A stretch of DNA of 32,216 bases, taken from contig JABHOV010000056.1 in assembly GCA_018695135.1 (NCBI GenBank), positions 1 through 32,216 on the forward strand, read 5' to 3'. The number at the start of each line of letters is the position of its first letter. Within the stretch, counting starts at the first letter, position 1. Shown piece after piece: positions 16,654 to 23,587 of this stretch. Under the pieces are notes generated by a model, which searched no databases, was not told the origin of the DNA, and saw nothing but the letters and a program-made list of their open reading frames with translations. This stretch comes from Candidatus Melainabacteria bacterium (lineage in GTDB: Bacteria; Cyanobacteriota; Vampirovibrionia; LMEP-6097). Made by a program: the position numbers and the translations under genes.

Positions 16654-18423
16654 ATGTCACTTAGCTTAACTATAATTTCAATAACTATTGTTCTTGTAGT
16701 CATCTTTGTTGCTGGCTTTCATCAGATAGTTAGCACGGTACACTTCCTGGCTAAATTCTTTCACCTCGGTCGTTTTTTTGATTTTAGTCCAGCTAATTCA
16801 TTAAGTTCAATTTTTTATCTCTACGATCATAATGACATCAAAGGCTGGAGACAATGGATCAGTAAACAAGACTTAGAAACTCAGGAAGCTGCTATCGCAT
16901 TACTCATTACTCACTTAGAAAAAAATCCCGGTACATGGGGACTAATCAGCCCTCAAGCAATCAGAGCGCTAGCTGTCTTTGCCGAAGATCGAAATGATCC
17001 ACGTGGAGCGAAACTAGTTAAGAAAATCACAACAATGATCGATACCTGTAAAAAGATCTGGGACAAATATATTATCACAGACAAAATCTATCAAGCATGC
17101 TGGGAAGCACTCATCGAAATCGATACGGAACTAGCTCAAACATTAATACTCAAAGAACTTGAAAATCATAAAGATAATTATGAGATCAATACAAGCATGG
17201 TTAAGTCTTTCGCGCTTTTTGAACAAGATCTGGATATCAGTGCAATCCTTTGCACAATACTAACTGATCCCAGAGAAGCTTTCAAAGTTAAGAAACAAGT
17301 GTTAGAAATTATGGCAGAAGAGAGAAGTGAAGAAGAAACAAACAAAACTATCACTGAGACTCTTGAAAACATAACTCAAAGTGAATATGCAAATACAAAT
17401 GATGACACAGACAAACTCTTCACTGGGCTTTTAAGTCTACTAGGAGACAATCTTGACGATAATATCATTCAACTGGTCATACAAGTCTGCCAACATAAAC
17501 ATCTTGGCAAATTTGCTATCGATTCATTAGCTAGTGTGATCACAGAACAACCTGATCTATTTGATCCAGAAACTTTATATCTACTCACAGAAATTGAACA
17601 TGCTGAAATCGCAAATGTCTTCCAAGCCATTGCCAAAAACTTTGCTCTCAACACTGCTGAAATTAGGCTCTGTCTCAACGATGATCTTCCAGTCTATATA
17701 CCATTCAAGGTAGAACTCTTGGCTCATGAAAGTATTAAAGAACTACCTATTACTGCTGCAATGAACGAACTTTATGAGCAAACCAAAACGGCATTCACAG
17801 AAGCAGAAAGACAAACGGTTCTACTCATGAGTGGGTCTGCAGAATTAGATAAACTACATTTTGCTCGAGCTATAGCCGCAGAGAATCAGTGGACGTTTCT
17901 CTACGCACAATATCAAGACTTACACAGTTCTGATATTGTGTTTAATGACTTTCACGATAAGATACAAGCGCTTAGACCAATACTCGTTTATATCAGTGAA
18001 ATAGATTCATTATTACAATCAAGCGATGTTGATTTCATGAATAAAATAAAAAAGCTAGCTAATGATTCACGTACAGAATTCATTATGACAAGCAATAAAG
18101 AAGCAGCTGAATTAGTAATTCCAGAAAAACTAAAACCATACTTTAGTACAAGCACCTGCGATATTCCACAACTTAGACAAATAGGCAAAGCATCTATCTT
18201 CAAAAACAAACTTGAAAAAATACAACAAAAAAACCAATCTGGTAATTTTAATATGGAAAATATTATTGGTTCAATAAGAGCTAATTCCCGATTGGAATAT
18301 GGTGCTGCATTAGTTAAATACTTCAAAGCTGGCTTACTTACGGAAGGAAAAGTAATTGAATTAAAACGATTCGAAGAGCTCGAAGCTATTGCTAAAAAGA
18401 CAAAGAAGGTAGACAATGCTTGA
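16654..18423 (+). CDS. Membrane-anchored helical protein with degenerate FtsH-like AAA+ module (A)
   Basis: This 589-residue protein begins with a hydrophobic segment (SLTIISITIVLVVIFVAGF, 4-22), followed by a long alpha-helical region (about 50-360) reminiscent of HEAT-type repeats. Residues about 365-530 resemble an AAA+ module: QTVLLMSGSAELDKLHFARA (387-406) lines up with the FtsH P-loop GPPGTGKT but has D and L in place of the second G and the final T, keeping K400; ILVYISEIDSLL (443-454) is Walker B-like with S for the first D; FIMTSNK (477-482) is sensor-1-like; YFSTSTCDIPQLRQIGKASIFKNKL fits the lid start. No zinc-protease HExxH motif is present. ATP hydrolysis is unlikely. A GGAGG ribosome binding site lies in the end of motB. 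The paralogue follows with an 8-bp overlap. Confidence 0.72.
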   Translation: MSLSLTIISITIVLVVIFVAGFHQIVSTVHFLAKFFHLGRFFDFSPANSLSSIFYLYDHNDIKGWRQWISKQDLETQEAAIALLITHLEKNPGTWGLISPQAIRALAVFAEDRNDPRGAKLVKKITTMIDTCKKIWDKYIITDKIYQACWEALIEIDTELAQTLILKELENHKDNYEINTSMVKSFALFEQDLDISAILCTILTDPREAFKVKKQVLEIMAEERSEEETNKTITETLENITQSEYANTNDDTDKLFTGLLSLLGDNLDDNIIQLVIQVCQHKHLGKFAIDSLASVITEQPDLFDPETLYLLTEIEHAEIANVFQAIAKNFALNTAEIRLCLNDDLPVYIPFKVELLAHESIKELPITAAMNELYEQTKTAFTEAERQTVLLMSGSAELDKLHFARAIAAENQWTFLYAQYQDLHSSDIVFNDFHDKIQALRPILVYISEIDSLLQSSDVDFMNKIKKLANDSRTEFIMTSNKEAAELVIPEKLKPYFSTSTCDIPQLRQIGKASIFKNKLEKIQQKNQSGNFNMENIIGSIRANSRLEYGAALVKYFKAGLLTEGKVIELKRFEELEAIAKKTKKVDNA

Positions 18424-20293
18424 TTCTCTTCTGGACGATCAATTAAGCCTCTTTGGTCTCTTTATACTGGTTGTGGCCATATCAGCCTATGTACTCTTAG
18501 AAAACTCTGACTTATTTTCTTTTGGAACAGAAGCAAAGAGTAAGTCTAATGCAACTATGGCAACAGCCTCAAATCATGCATTAAGCAGGATGTTTTATAA
18601 ATATAATCACGAATCCGAAAAAGACTGGATGCAATGGATTAAAGAAGAAAGTCAAAGCAACAAAAATAAAGCACTAAAATTATTAAACGATCACTTTGAT
18701 GCACCAGCCAAGCATTGGGGTGCAATTACTCTTGAAGCTCTTGAAGCAATGCCTATATTTAAAGAGGAGGGTGCTGGACACATTATTGCAAAATTCTTTA
18801 TCCGCTCGGGGAAACTCTGGAATGAATACAGAAGTATACCTAATTATTATAAGAAAGCTGCTGAGGTACTTAGTATCATTAGCCCACAACTTGCACTCAA
18901 AAATTTAAGTGAGGAATTTGATCGCAGATCAAGTATCCAATCTGAATTAGAACGCAAAAAAATAATTATCGATGTACTACCGAAGCTCGGTCCCTTAGGG
19001 GCTGGTTTAATAGTCGCCATTATTACCAATAATCTAGAAGTCTTTAGTGTAAGAACACAAGCTCTTAGATCAATCAACAAGTTTGAACCAACAAGCCAAG
19101 ATAATATTATTCTTGAATCCTTAAAACAAGAACTCAAGCGCTTTGGCAATATTGACAAAGCACCTGACGGGAATGATAAGGAAATTCTGGAAGACTTGTT
19201 TAGCTATGCTGCTTTCAACATAGCAAAAAAAGAGTTTCTTGCCATATTCAAAGTAGCCTGCAATTCTAATTTGGACATTCACAAATTGGCAACAGATCCA
19301 TTAATCAAAAGAATACGTTTAGAAAAAAACGATCTTGGTATTGCTGAAATTTATGCAATGACCTTACTGACAGACAATCCACAAAACCAATTACGCAGAG
19401 CGATTGCTAGCATTCATGGGTTAGAGTCAGATGAGATTGAAAGTATTTGTATAACCAAACTGAGAGAAGATCCAATATCGGAAGAAATTCTTAGAGAAGA
19501 AAATCCACTTGAGGTCCGCTCCCGCATTCCCAGACCCTTTTATAAAGAATATGAGAGCTTTAAAAAACTGTTTGCGATTCCAACTGTCATACCACAAGTA
19601 TCATGTCAAAAAGCATATGGTGGAGTTCTATTAACTGGCAATGATGAAATCACAAAACTTTATTTTGCAAAAGCATTTGCTCGAGAATCTGGTCTCAATT
19701 TTGGCTACATCAATATTGCAAACATCAATGGTAAAGAGGATTACAATAAATTAAGCTCTATGTTTACAGATCTACGTAAGCCTTACCTGATTTACATTAC
19801 CCATCCTGAGCTTATGTACCCTTCTGACAAAAGTCAAACCGCAAGCTACAGAAGCAAATTTGCTCAAAGTCTTTATATACAAGCTCTTGATACAAAATCA
19901 TTCTTAATAGGATCAATTAACAAAAGTGCCGAAGAAATACAAAGTGAGACTACCATGATGGCAATAAGTCAATTGCGTAGTAATTTCTTCTCCCAAGTAT
20001 CAGAGATAAATCAAAAAGAAGAAAGCTTCAAATCAAAAATCATCGAAGACTGCTTCAATTCAATCAATCCTCATCGACTAGAAAATAAAATGGAGCTAGG
20101 TCACCAACTACTAGAGAAATCCAAAGGTCAACACCCTCTTAGTTTTAGCTTTGAAGCACTTAAGTTACTAAGTGTCATGCTACTTGTTTATGGGCACAGT
20201 AGCTCAGTAGCAGAAGTGGAGAAAGTAATCAAAAGATTTGCAGTTGGAGCCCCTGAGAAACAAAATCAAATAGAGCAGCCGGATGAGACTTAA
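18416..20293 (+). CDS. Membrane-anchored helical protein with degenerate FtsH-like AAA+ module (B)
   Basis: A 625-residue tandem paralogue of the preceding gene. The N-terminal hydrophobic segment is LFGLFILVVAISAYVLL (12-28). The helical region opens with MFYKYNHESEKDWMQWI (59-75), matching IFYLYDHNDIKGWRQWI of the first copy, and WGAITLEALEAMPIF matches WGLISPQAIRALAVF. The AAA+-like part reads GGVLLTGNDEITKLYFAKAF (402-421), very close to FtsH GVLLVGPPGTGKTLLAKAV but again without the second G and the T while keeping K414; the Walker B position (YLIYITHPELM) has lost both acids; FLIGSINKS resembles sensor 1. This copy is more degenerate and should be catalytically dead. An AAGG ribosome binding site precedes the ATG. 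The stop abuts the convergent MaoC gene. Confidence 0.72.
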   Translation: MLDSLLDDQLSLFGLFILVVAISAYVLLENSDLFSFGTEAKSKSNATMATASNHALSRMFYKYNHESEKDWMQWIKEESQSNKNKALKLLNDHFDAPAKHWGAITLEALEAMPIFKEEGAGHIIAKFFIRSGKLWNEYRSIPNYYKKAAEVLSIISPQLALKNLSEEFDRRSSIQSELERKKIIIDVLPKLGPLGAGLIVAIITNNLEVFSVRTQALRSINKFEPTSQDNIILESLKQELKRFGNIDKAPDGNDKEILEDLFSYAAFNIAKKEFLAIFKVACNSNLDIHKLATDPLIKRIRLEKNDLGIAEIYAMTLLTDNPQNQLRRAIASIHGLESDEIESICITKLREDPISEEILREENPLEVRSRIPRPFYKEYESFKKLFAIPTVIPQVSCQKAYGGVLLTGNDEITKLYFAKAFARESGLNFGYINIANINGKEDYNKLSSMFTDLRKPYLIYITHPELMYPSDKSQTASYRSKFAQSLYIQALDTKSFLIGSINKSAEEIQSETTMMAISQLRSNFFSQVSEINQKEESFKSKIIEDCFNSINPHRLENKMELGHQLLEKSKGQHPLSFSFEALKLLSVMLLVYGHSSSVAEVEKVIKRFAVGAPEKQNQIEQPDET

Positions 20294-21220
20294 CTAAACG
20301 TAGGCACTAAATTCAGCAAGACCTGAGCTAAGAACTTCTTTCCCCAGATGATTCTTGCCCTTGAATTCAAAACTAGTGCCTTGCCATTTACCTTGATAGG
20401 TCAAACTATCCATCGGTTTAACAATATCTGAGAAACGTACTCGATAACGCTTGATAGAACCTGGCTCCTTGCCTGCCATAAATAAATTTGCTCCAAGTGC
20501 CATAGTTGCCATACCGTGAAGTATATTACCGCCCAATCCTACCTTGCGTCCAAAATCTACATCTAAATGAATAATATTGAAGTCTCCACTAGCACCGGCA
20601 TAGACTTGAGGCATATATTTATCGATAAAGACTTTGTACTGGTCGCCATTATTATAATGAGCATCTTGTACTGCTCTATCTAAAGCAATATCAGTACCGC
20701 TAAGTTCTTGAATCTCAGCTAATGCCTTCATTTGCTTAGCTTTAGCACGCGGGCATGGAGGAGCCATGCTCATTAATTTCACCATGAGTTTTTCTTTGAA
20801 ACTAAAATCCTTATCATTACCACCACGAATAACAAAAGTCCAAATACTCGTACAAACATCTTCACCAGCTTGATTAGTAGAATCTGAAACCATCACAATA
20901 AAATCATGGGGACCTTTTTGGAAGATCTTTTCTATTCTTGCTTTGGTGGTGATGGTATCTCCAACACGTACTGGCTTGTGATAAATAAACTCTTGCTCAC
21001 CATGAACCAACTTGGCTAAATTGAGCTTGAGATCTTGATCAAATAAAACAGACCATAATAATTCATGCCCGTAAACAACAGGAAAGGTTGGTGGTGCTAT
21101 CTCCTTGAATTTTTCTTGGTCAGCCTTGGTAGCAATCAAAAACTCAAGTAGTTTTTCTTTGCCTACTGTATAAACAAGGTCTGGATATTTTTTACCGATG
21201 AATTTTTCTGAGATTGCCAT
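20294..21220 (-). CDS. Double-hotdog MaoC-family (R)-enoyl-CoA hydratase/dehydratase-like protein
   Basis: The 308 residues fit two hotdog domains: an N-terminal FAS1/MaoC_N-like half (about 5-135, FIYHKPVRVGDTITTKARIE) and a C-terminal MaoC half (about 180-308) with the hydratase-2 motif YAGASGDFNIIHLDVDF, giving catalytic D213 and H218, followed by ILHGMATMALGANLF. Such proteins hydrate (R)-specific enoyl-CoA or enoyl-ACP substrates in fatty acid metabolism. The acyl substrate cannot be told from sequence alone. The ATG is exactly six bases after TATACT and has no ribosome binding site, so the mRNA is probably leaderless. It is convergent with, and directly abuts, the motB operon. Confidence 0.85.
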   Translation of the reverse strand: MAISEKFIGKKYPDLVYTVGKEKLLEFLIATKADQEKFKEIAPPTFPVVYGHELLWSVLFDQDLKLNLAKLVHGEQEFIYHKPVRVGDTITTKARIEKIFQKGPHDFIVMVSDSTNQAGEDVCTSIWTFVIRGGNDKDFSFKEKLMVKLMSMAPPCPRAKAKQMKALAEIQELSGTDIALDRAVQDAHYNNGDQYKVFIDKYMPQVYAGASGDFNIIHLDVDFGRKVGLGGNILHGMATMALGANLFMAGKEPGSIKRYRVRFSDIVKPMDSLTYQGKWQGTSFEFKGKNHLGKEVLSSGLAEFSAYV

Positions 21221-21226
21221 AAATTA

Positions 21227-21232
21227 AGTATA
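21227..21232 (-). promoter_or_regulatory. -10 box for the MaoC-family gene
   Basis: TATACT, TAATTT, ATG on the minus strand: six-base spacing, leaderless geometry. Confidence 0.65.
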
Positions 21233-21275
21233 TAGCAGTATCATATTGGTTTTGAGCTATAGCCCCCGAAGTCTT

Positions 21276-21382
21276 ATACAAAATGGATTTTCAAAAAAGC
21301 AATCTCGCAAAGTCAGCAGCTTCCTTGAAGCTGAACTGTACTCACTTTGCTACAAAACCTTTTTCGAGAAATTATTTTGTAT
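21276..21382. repeat. Nested inverted-repeat element downstream of the phosphatidyltransferase
   Basis: Outer arms ATACAAAAT (21276-21284) and ATTTTGTAT (21374-21382) enclose GCAAAGT/ACTTTGC (21307-21313, 21344-21350) and an inner hairpin CAGCTTC-CTT-GAAGCTG (21317-21333). It could terminate the gene at 21400-21906 or be another mobile hairpin element. Confidence 0.55.
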
Positions 21383-21399
21383 ATACTTCTAGCTTTCAA

Positions 21400-21906
21400 T
21401 CAACGGTCGAGCAATACAGGTAAAGCCCTTAATCCACAAACAAAGACCGTCAAATAAACAATAATCATGGTTGCAGCATGTGCAGGCAGCATAATTACCA
21501 AAGCAAAACTAGCAAGCTTGAGACTACCATAACTAGCCCGCATCACTCTACTAGAACGCAGCCAAGAATTACCTAATGGTTTAACGTGTTTCATTGATAA
21601 GTAATCAACAATCACACCCCTTAGTAGAAAAAATCCAAAAACCCAATAGGGTAACAAATTCATCATCGCAAAGAAAAGCCAATAAGCTAGTTCAATCACG
21701 CGATCAGCGAGTATATCTAATTTGGCTCCAAACTCTGTACATTGGTCGAACTTGCGAGCAATTATTCCATCTAGCCCATCTAAACCAATAACAATAATGG
21801 TTAGTATCAAAAAATTCAATTGATCTGCATTAACTGAGAATTGATAAAAAGCATAGAATGCTAATAGAATACGGAAGTAACAAATTGTGTTGGGGATATT
21901 GAGCAT
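21400..21906 (-). CDS. CDP-alcohol phosphatidyltransferase
   Basis: Integral membrane enzyme that transfers a phosphatidyl group from CDP-diacylglycerol to an alcohol. With the start at ATG 21906 the protein has 168 residues. The family signature is complete: D43, D46-G47, A50-R51, G60, D64 and D68 in the stretch DGLDGIIARKFD through FGAKLDILADR. Several hydrophobic helices flank it (NFLILTIIVIGL, YWVFGFFLLRGVIVDYL, LASFALVIMLPAHAAT). It could be a PgsA-type or phosphatidylinositol-type synthase; the acceptor is not evident. A GTG at 21942 would add 12 residues, but TATAAT lies exactly six bases before ATG 21906, favouring a leaderless start there. Confidence 0.85.
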   Translation of the reverse strand: MLNIPNTICYFRILLAFYAFYQFSVNADQLNFLILTIIVIGLDGLDGIIARKFDQCTEFGAKLDILADRVIELAYWLFFAMMNLLPYWVFGFFLLRGVIVDYLSMKHVKPLGNSWLRSSRVMRASYGSLKLASFALVIMLPAHAATMIIVYLTVFVCGLRALPVLLDR

Positions 21907-21912
21907 TACTTT

Positions 21913-21918
21913 ATTATA
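21913..21918 (-). promoter_or_regulatory. -10 box for the phosphatidyltransferase gene
   Basis: TATAAT, AAAGTA, ATG on the minus strand. This spacing decides the start at 21906 rather than the GTG at 21942, which would be upstream of the promoter. Confidence 0.65.
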
Positions 21919-21939
21919 ACGTTTTGCCTTAATTTTGCT

Positions 21940-22187
21940 CACTCGGGAGCAAGCTCACCGAGTTTTATCCGCAGAAATTATTGTTTCCTTCGAAAACAAA
22001 CGGCAAAACCTTGGCTCTCTCTCGCTTCATCCGAGGGAGCAAGCTCCCTGGTTTTCAGCTACTTTCGAATAAAGCAATGTGGTTGCGCTCATTACATTCG
22101 CTGGTTGTGATCGGCTTTCAGCCTCTCTGGCAGGGCGTAGCCCGCAAACAGCAAATCCTTGATTTGCACAACCAGCGAAGCACAACC
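21940..22187. repeat. Micro-hairpin array in the phosphatidyltransferase-aroH gap
   Basis: This stretch without a gene holds short hairpins: CTCGGGAGC-AA-GCTCACCGAG (21942-21962), GGGAGC-AA-GCTCCC, GGGC-GTA-GCCC and GCAAATC-CTT-GATTTGC (22151-22167), interspersed with GGTTGCG and CAACCAG pieces also found at 7215-7383 and 31788-32044. It runs directly into the 50-bp palindrome at 22188. Confidence 0.75.
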
Positions 22188-22237
22188 GACCAGATCTATC
22201 AACAAGCTAAATATTTAGCTTGTTGATAGATCTGGTC
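22188..22237. repeat. Perfect 50-bp palindrome spanning the aroH stop codon
   Basis: 22188-22212 is the exact reverse complement of 22213-22237 with no spacer. The right half encodes the last seven codons and part of the stop of aroH; the left half is its mirror outside the gene. No T-run follows on the aroH strand, so it is not a standard terminator. Confidence 0.9.
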
Positions 22238-22583
22238 TTAATTTAGCTGCCCCGCCTAAATAAACATGCTTCACTTCTGATCTATGTTTCTCACTTTGCA
22301 CTTGAATCAAAATTCGAATACATTTAGCTAAGCCACCGTCTATATCAGGTTCTTGAGAAGTAAAGAAAGGTACATCTGCCCAATTCATCCCCAACCTAAT
22401 GGCGGCAGATGCATTATAAGCAGTGAGGTCTGAAGTCATAGTCAAAAAGACCATAGTAATTTGTTCTGGGCCAATATCGTTTTCTCTGACAATTTGCTGC
22501 ACCATTGCAACACTAGCTGATTTAATATCATCTGCGTTGTTAGCGTTAATGGTTGTTGCTCCACGTATGGCAATTGCTTGCAT
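22215..22583 (-). CDS. aroH: AroH-type chorismate mutase
   Basis: Converts chorismate to prephenate for phenylalanine and tyrosine synthesis as a cytosolic trimer. With the start at ATG 22583 the 122-residue product keeps the B. subtilis numbering of the active site: R7 (AIRGATT), E78 (SQEPDIDG), R90 (KCIRILI) and Y108 (KHVYLGGA). Other family marks are MTSDLTAYNASAAIR, WADVPFF and the terminal KLRPDL. A GTG at 22601 would add six residues but lies upstream of a TACAAT box that is exactly six bases before ATG 22583, so the mRNA is probably leaderless. The 3' end lies in a perfect palindrome that also defines the last residues STS. Confidence 0.95.
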   Translation of the reverse strand: MQAIAIRGATTINANNADDIKSASVAMVQQIVRENDIGPEQITMVFLTMTSDLTAYNASAAIRLGMNWADVPFFTSQEPDIDGGLAKCIRILIQVQSEKHRSEVKHVYLGGAAKLRPDLSTS

Positions 22584-22589
22584 TCTATT

Positions 22590-22595
22590 ATTGTA
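22590..22595 (-). promoter_or_regulatory. aroH -10 box, leaderless geometry
   Basis: AGTGAGC, TACAAT, AATAGA, ATG on the minus strand. The AGTGAGC prefix is the same as at kbl and tdh. Confidence 0.6.
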
Positions 22596-22645
22596 GCTCA
22601 CTCATGTAATAGACTTACTGCGAAAGTCCCCTCTATCTTTACTAA

Positions 22646-22680
22646 CGGAACTAGTGCTTTGCACCGTTCCGACCTTTTTT
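22646..22680 (+). terminator. Hairpin with T-run in the intergenic region (orphan terminator or micro-hairpin)
   Basis: CGGAAC and GTTCCG enclose GTGC-TTT-GCAC, followed by ACCTTTTTT on the plus strand. It has rho-independent terminator form, but no plus-strand gene lies upstream, so it may instead belong to the micro-hairpin repeats. Confidence 0.35.
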
Positions 22681-22684
22681 GTAT

Positions 22685-22720
22685 CGACATCACTAGCAAA
22701 ACAGAGTTTTGCAGGATGTC
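22685..22720. repeat. GCAAAAC micro-hairpin repeat, copy 2
   Basis: GACATC/GATGTC outer arms enclose GCAAAAC-AGA-GTTTTGC. The ACATCACTAGCAAAAC part matches the reverse complement of 11830-11859, but the triloop differs. Confidence 0.6.
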
Positions 22721-22737
22721 TAATAATAGATATAATA

Positions 22738-23340
22738 TTAGCCTCTGGCTGTAGCTAATTGCTGAGGGCTAGAGTCGGCAGAAAAGGTCGCTGCACTATT
22801 TGAATTCGTTACAGTTGGCGATACACGATACTTAAGCCCAAAATCCAATCCAGTAGTCTTGGCAATAAGAGGCAAAACTTCAGTATTAACCATATTCGTT
22901 AATTGAGATAAAGCAGATCTCAGTATTGTTCGTGATTTTACTAATAAATCCTGATGTTCTGGTTGATTAAATTCAGTAGACTTATCAAATCCCTTGGACT
23001 TAGCCATTAAACTAGTCAGGTTATCTAAAAAACTATAAGCACTACTAACAGTAGTCGTGAAATTACCAATCATAGACTCGTAACCACGTAACAAACTCAG
23101 CTTATCGATTCTAACAGCTGGAGCTAGTTCACTTTTCAATTGTCCATGACTAACTGACGCAATATTTTCATTAAAAGTATTAAAAATAGGTTGCGTAGAT
23201 TTTAAAAAACCTATCCTATTCTTCTGTAAGGCCGCTCTAACTTCATCAGCACTGAAGCTATCTGCTTGAACTAATCTTGAGGCTAAAACCTTTGGAGAAT
23301 TAATTGACATAAAGCCACTGTAAAACAGATAAAGCGCCAT
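22738..23340 (-). CDS. Hypothetical protein
   Basis: I do not recognise this 200-residue protein. It is predicted mostly helical, with amphipathic segments (SADEVRAALQKNRIGFLKSTQPIFNTFNENI, split by turns) and a Ser/Thr/Ala-rich C-terminus. The first ten residues (MALYLFYSGF) are hydrophobic, and a second in-frame ATG at 23310 gives MSINSPKVLASRL, which could be the true start. An AAGAG stretch upstream of the first ATG is a weak ribosome binding site. No motif, signal peptide or membrane segment is clear. It is divergent from the hemH leader and shares no obvious operon. Confidence 0.55.
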   Translation of the reverse strand: MALYLFYSGFMSINSPKVLASRLVQADSFSADEVRAALQKNRIGFLKSTQPIFNTFNENIASVSHGQLKSELAPAVRIDKLSLLRGYESMIGNFTTTVSSAYSFLDNLTSLMAKSKGFDKSTEFNQPEHQDLLVKSRTILRSALSQLTNMVNTEVLPLIAKTTGLDFGLKYRVSPTVTNSNSAATFSADSSPQQLATARG

Positions 23341-23359
23341 TGCGTATTCTCTTATTCAT

Positions 23360-23387
23360 TTTTAACATATTATGATATATTCATTGT
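23360..23387. other. Possible dif-like site (weak)
   Basis: Two 11-bp arms around a 6-bp centre; the arm ATATGTTAAAA (minus strand) matches 9 of 11 bases of the E. coli XerD arm as I remember it. The other arm is poor, and the region is AT-rich, so chance is likely. Confidence 0.15.
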
Positions 23388-23415
23388 TTATAATATCTTC
23401 ATACGCACCCAGAGT

Positions 23416-23421
23416 TATAAT
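23416..23421 (+). promoter_or_regulatory. -10 box of the hemH leader
   Basis: TATAAT here predicts a transcript start near 23428 and a leader of about 160 nt before hemH. Confidence 0.55.
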
Positions 23422-23587
23422 AGAGTTGTTCTGAAAAGTTCAAGAGCATTCAGGGAAGATGGAAAGCCCTTATCCATGGTAAAAGAACAGAGTCCCCGAA
23501 ATGCGAGACTGAAGGTTTTATCCGAAGTTTGCTCAGGCAAATGAGGACTCGCGTAACGCAGCTATTGAACTCTTTCCGGACAACTCT
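23422..23587 (+). ncRNA. Candidate structured RNA / hemH leader
   Basis: The two ends pair in a long rod: 23422-23431 with 23578-23587 (10 bp), 23433-23436 with 23573-23576 (4 bp), 23437-23443 with 23565-23571 (7 bp) and 23445-23447 with 23561-23563. Inside, TTTGC-TCAG-GCAAA (23528-23541) forms a hairpin. GAGTCC (23490-23495) can pair with GGACTC (23545-23550), while TGCGAG (23502-23507) competes for CTCGCG (23548-23553), giving two exclusive folds. The hemH ATG directly follows the closing stem, and the only GGA upstream is inside it. It matches no riboswitch I know. It could be a cis-regulator of hemH or a 6S-like rod RNA. Confidence 0.5.

Noticed and set aside
23422-23587. tRNA, SRP RNA or RNase P RNA before hemH
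   Set aside because: There is no cloverleaf, no SRP GGAAG-type apical loop and no RNase P conserved core; it is kept only as an unassigned structured RNA.
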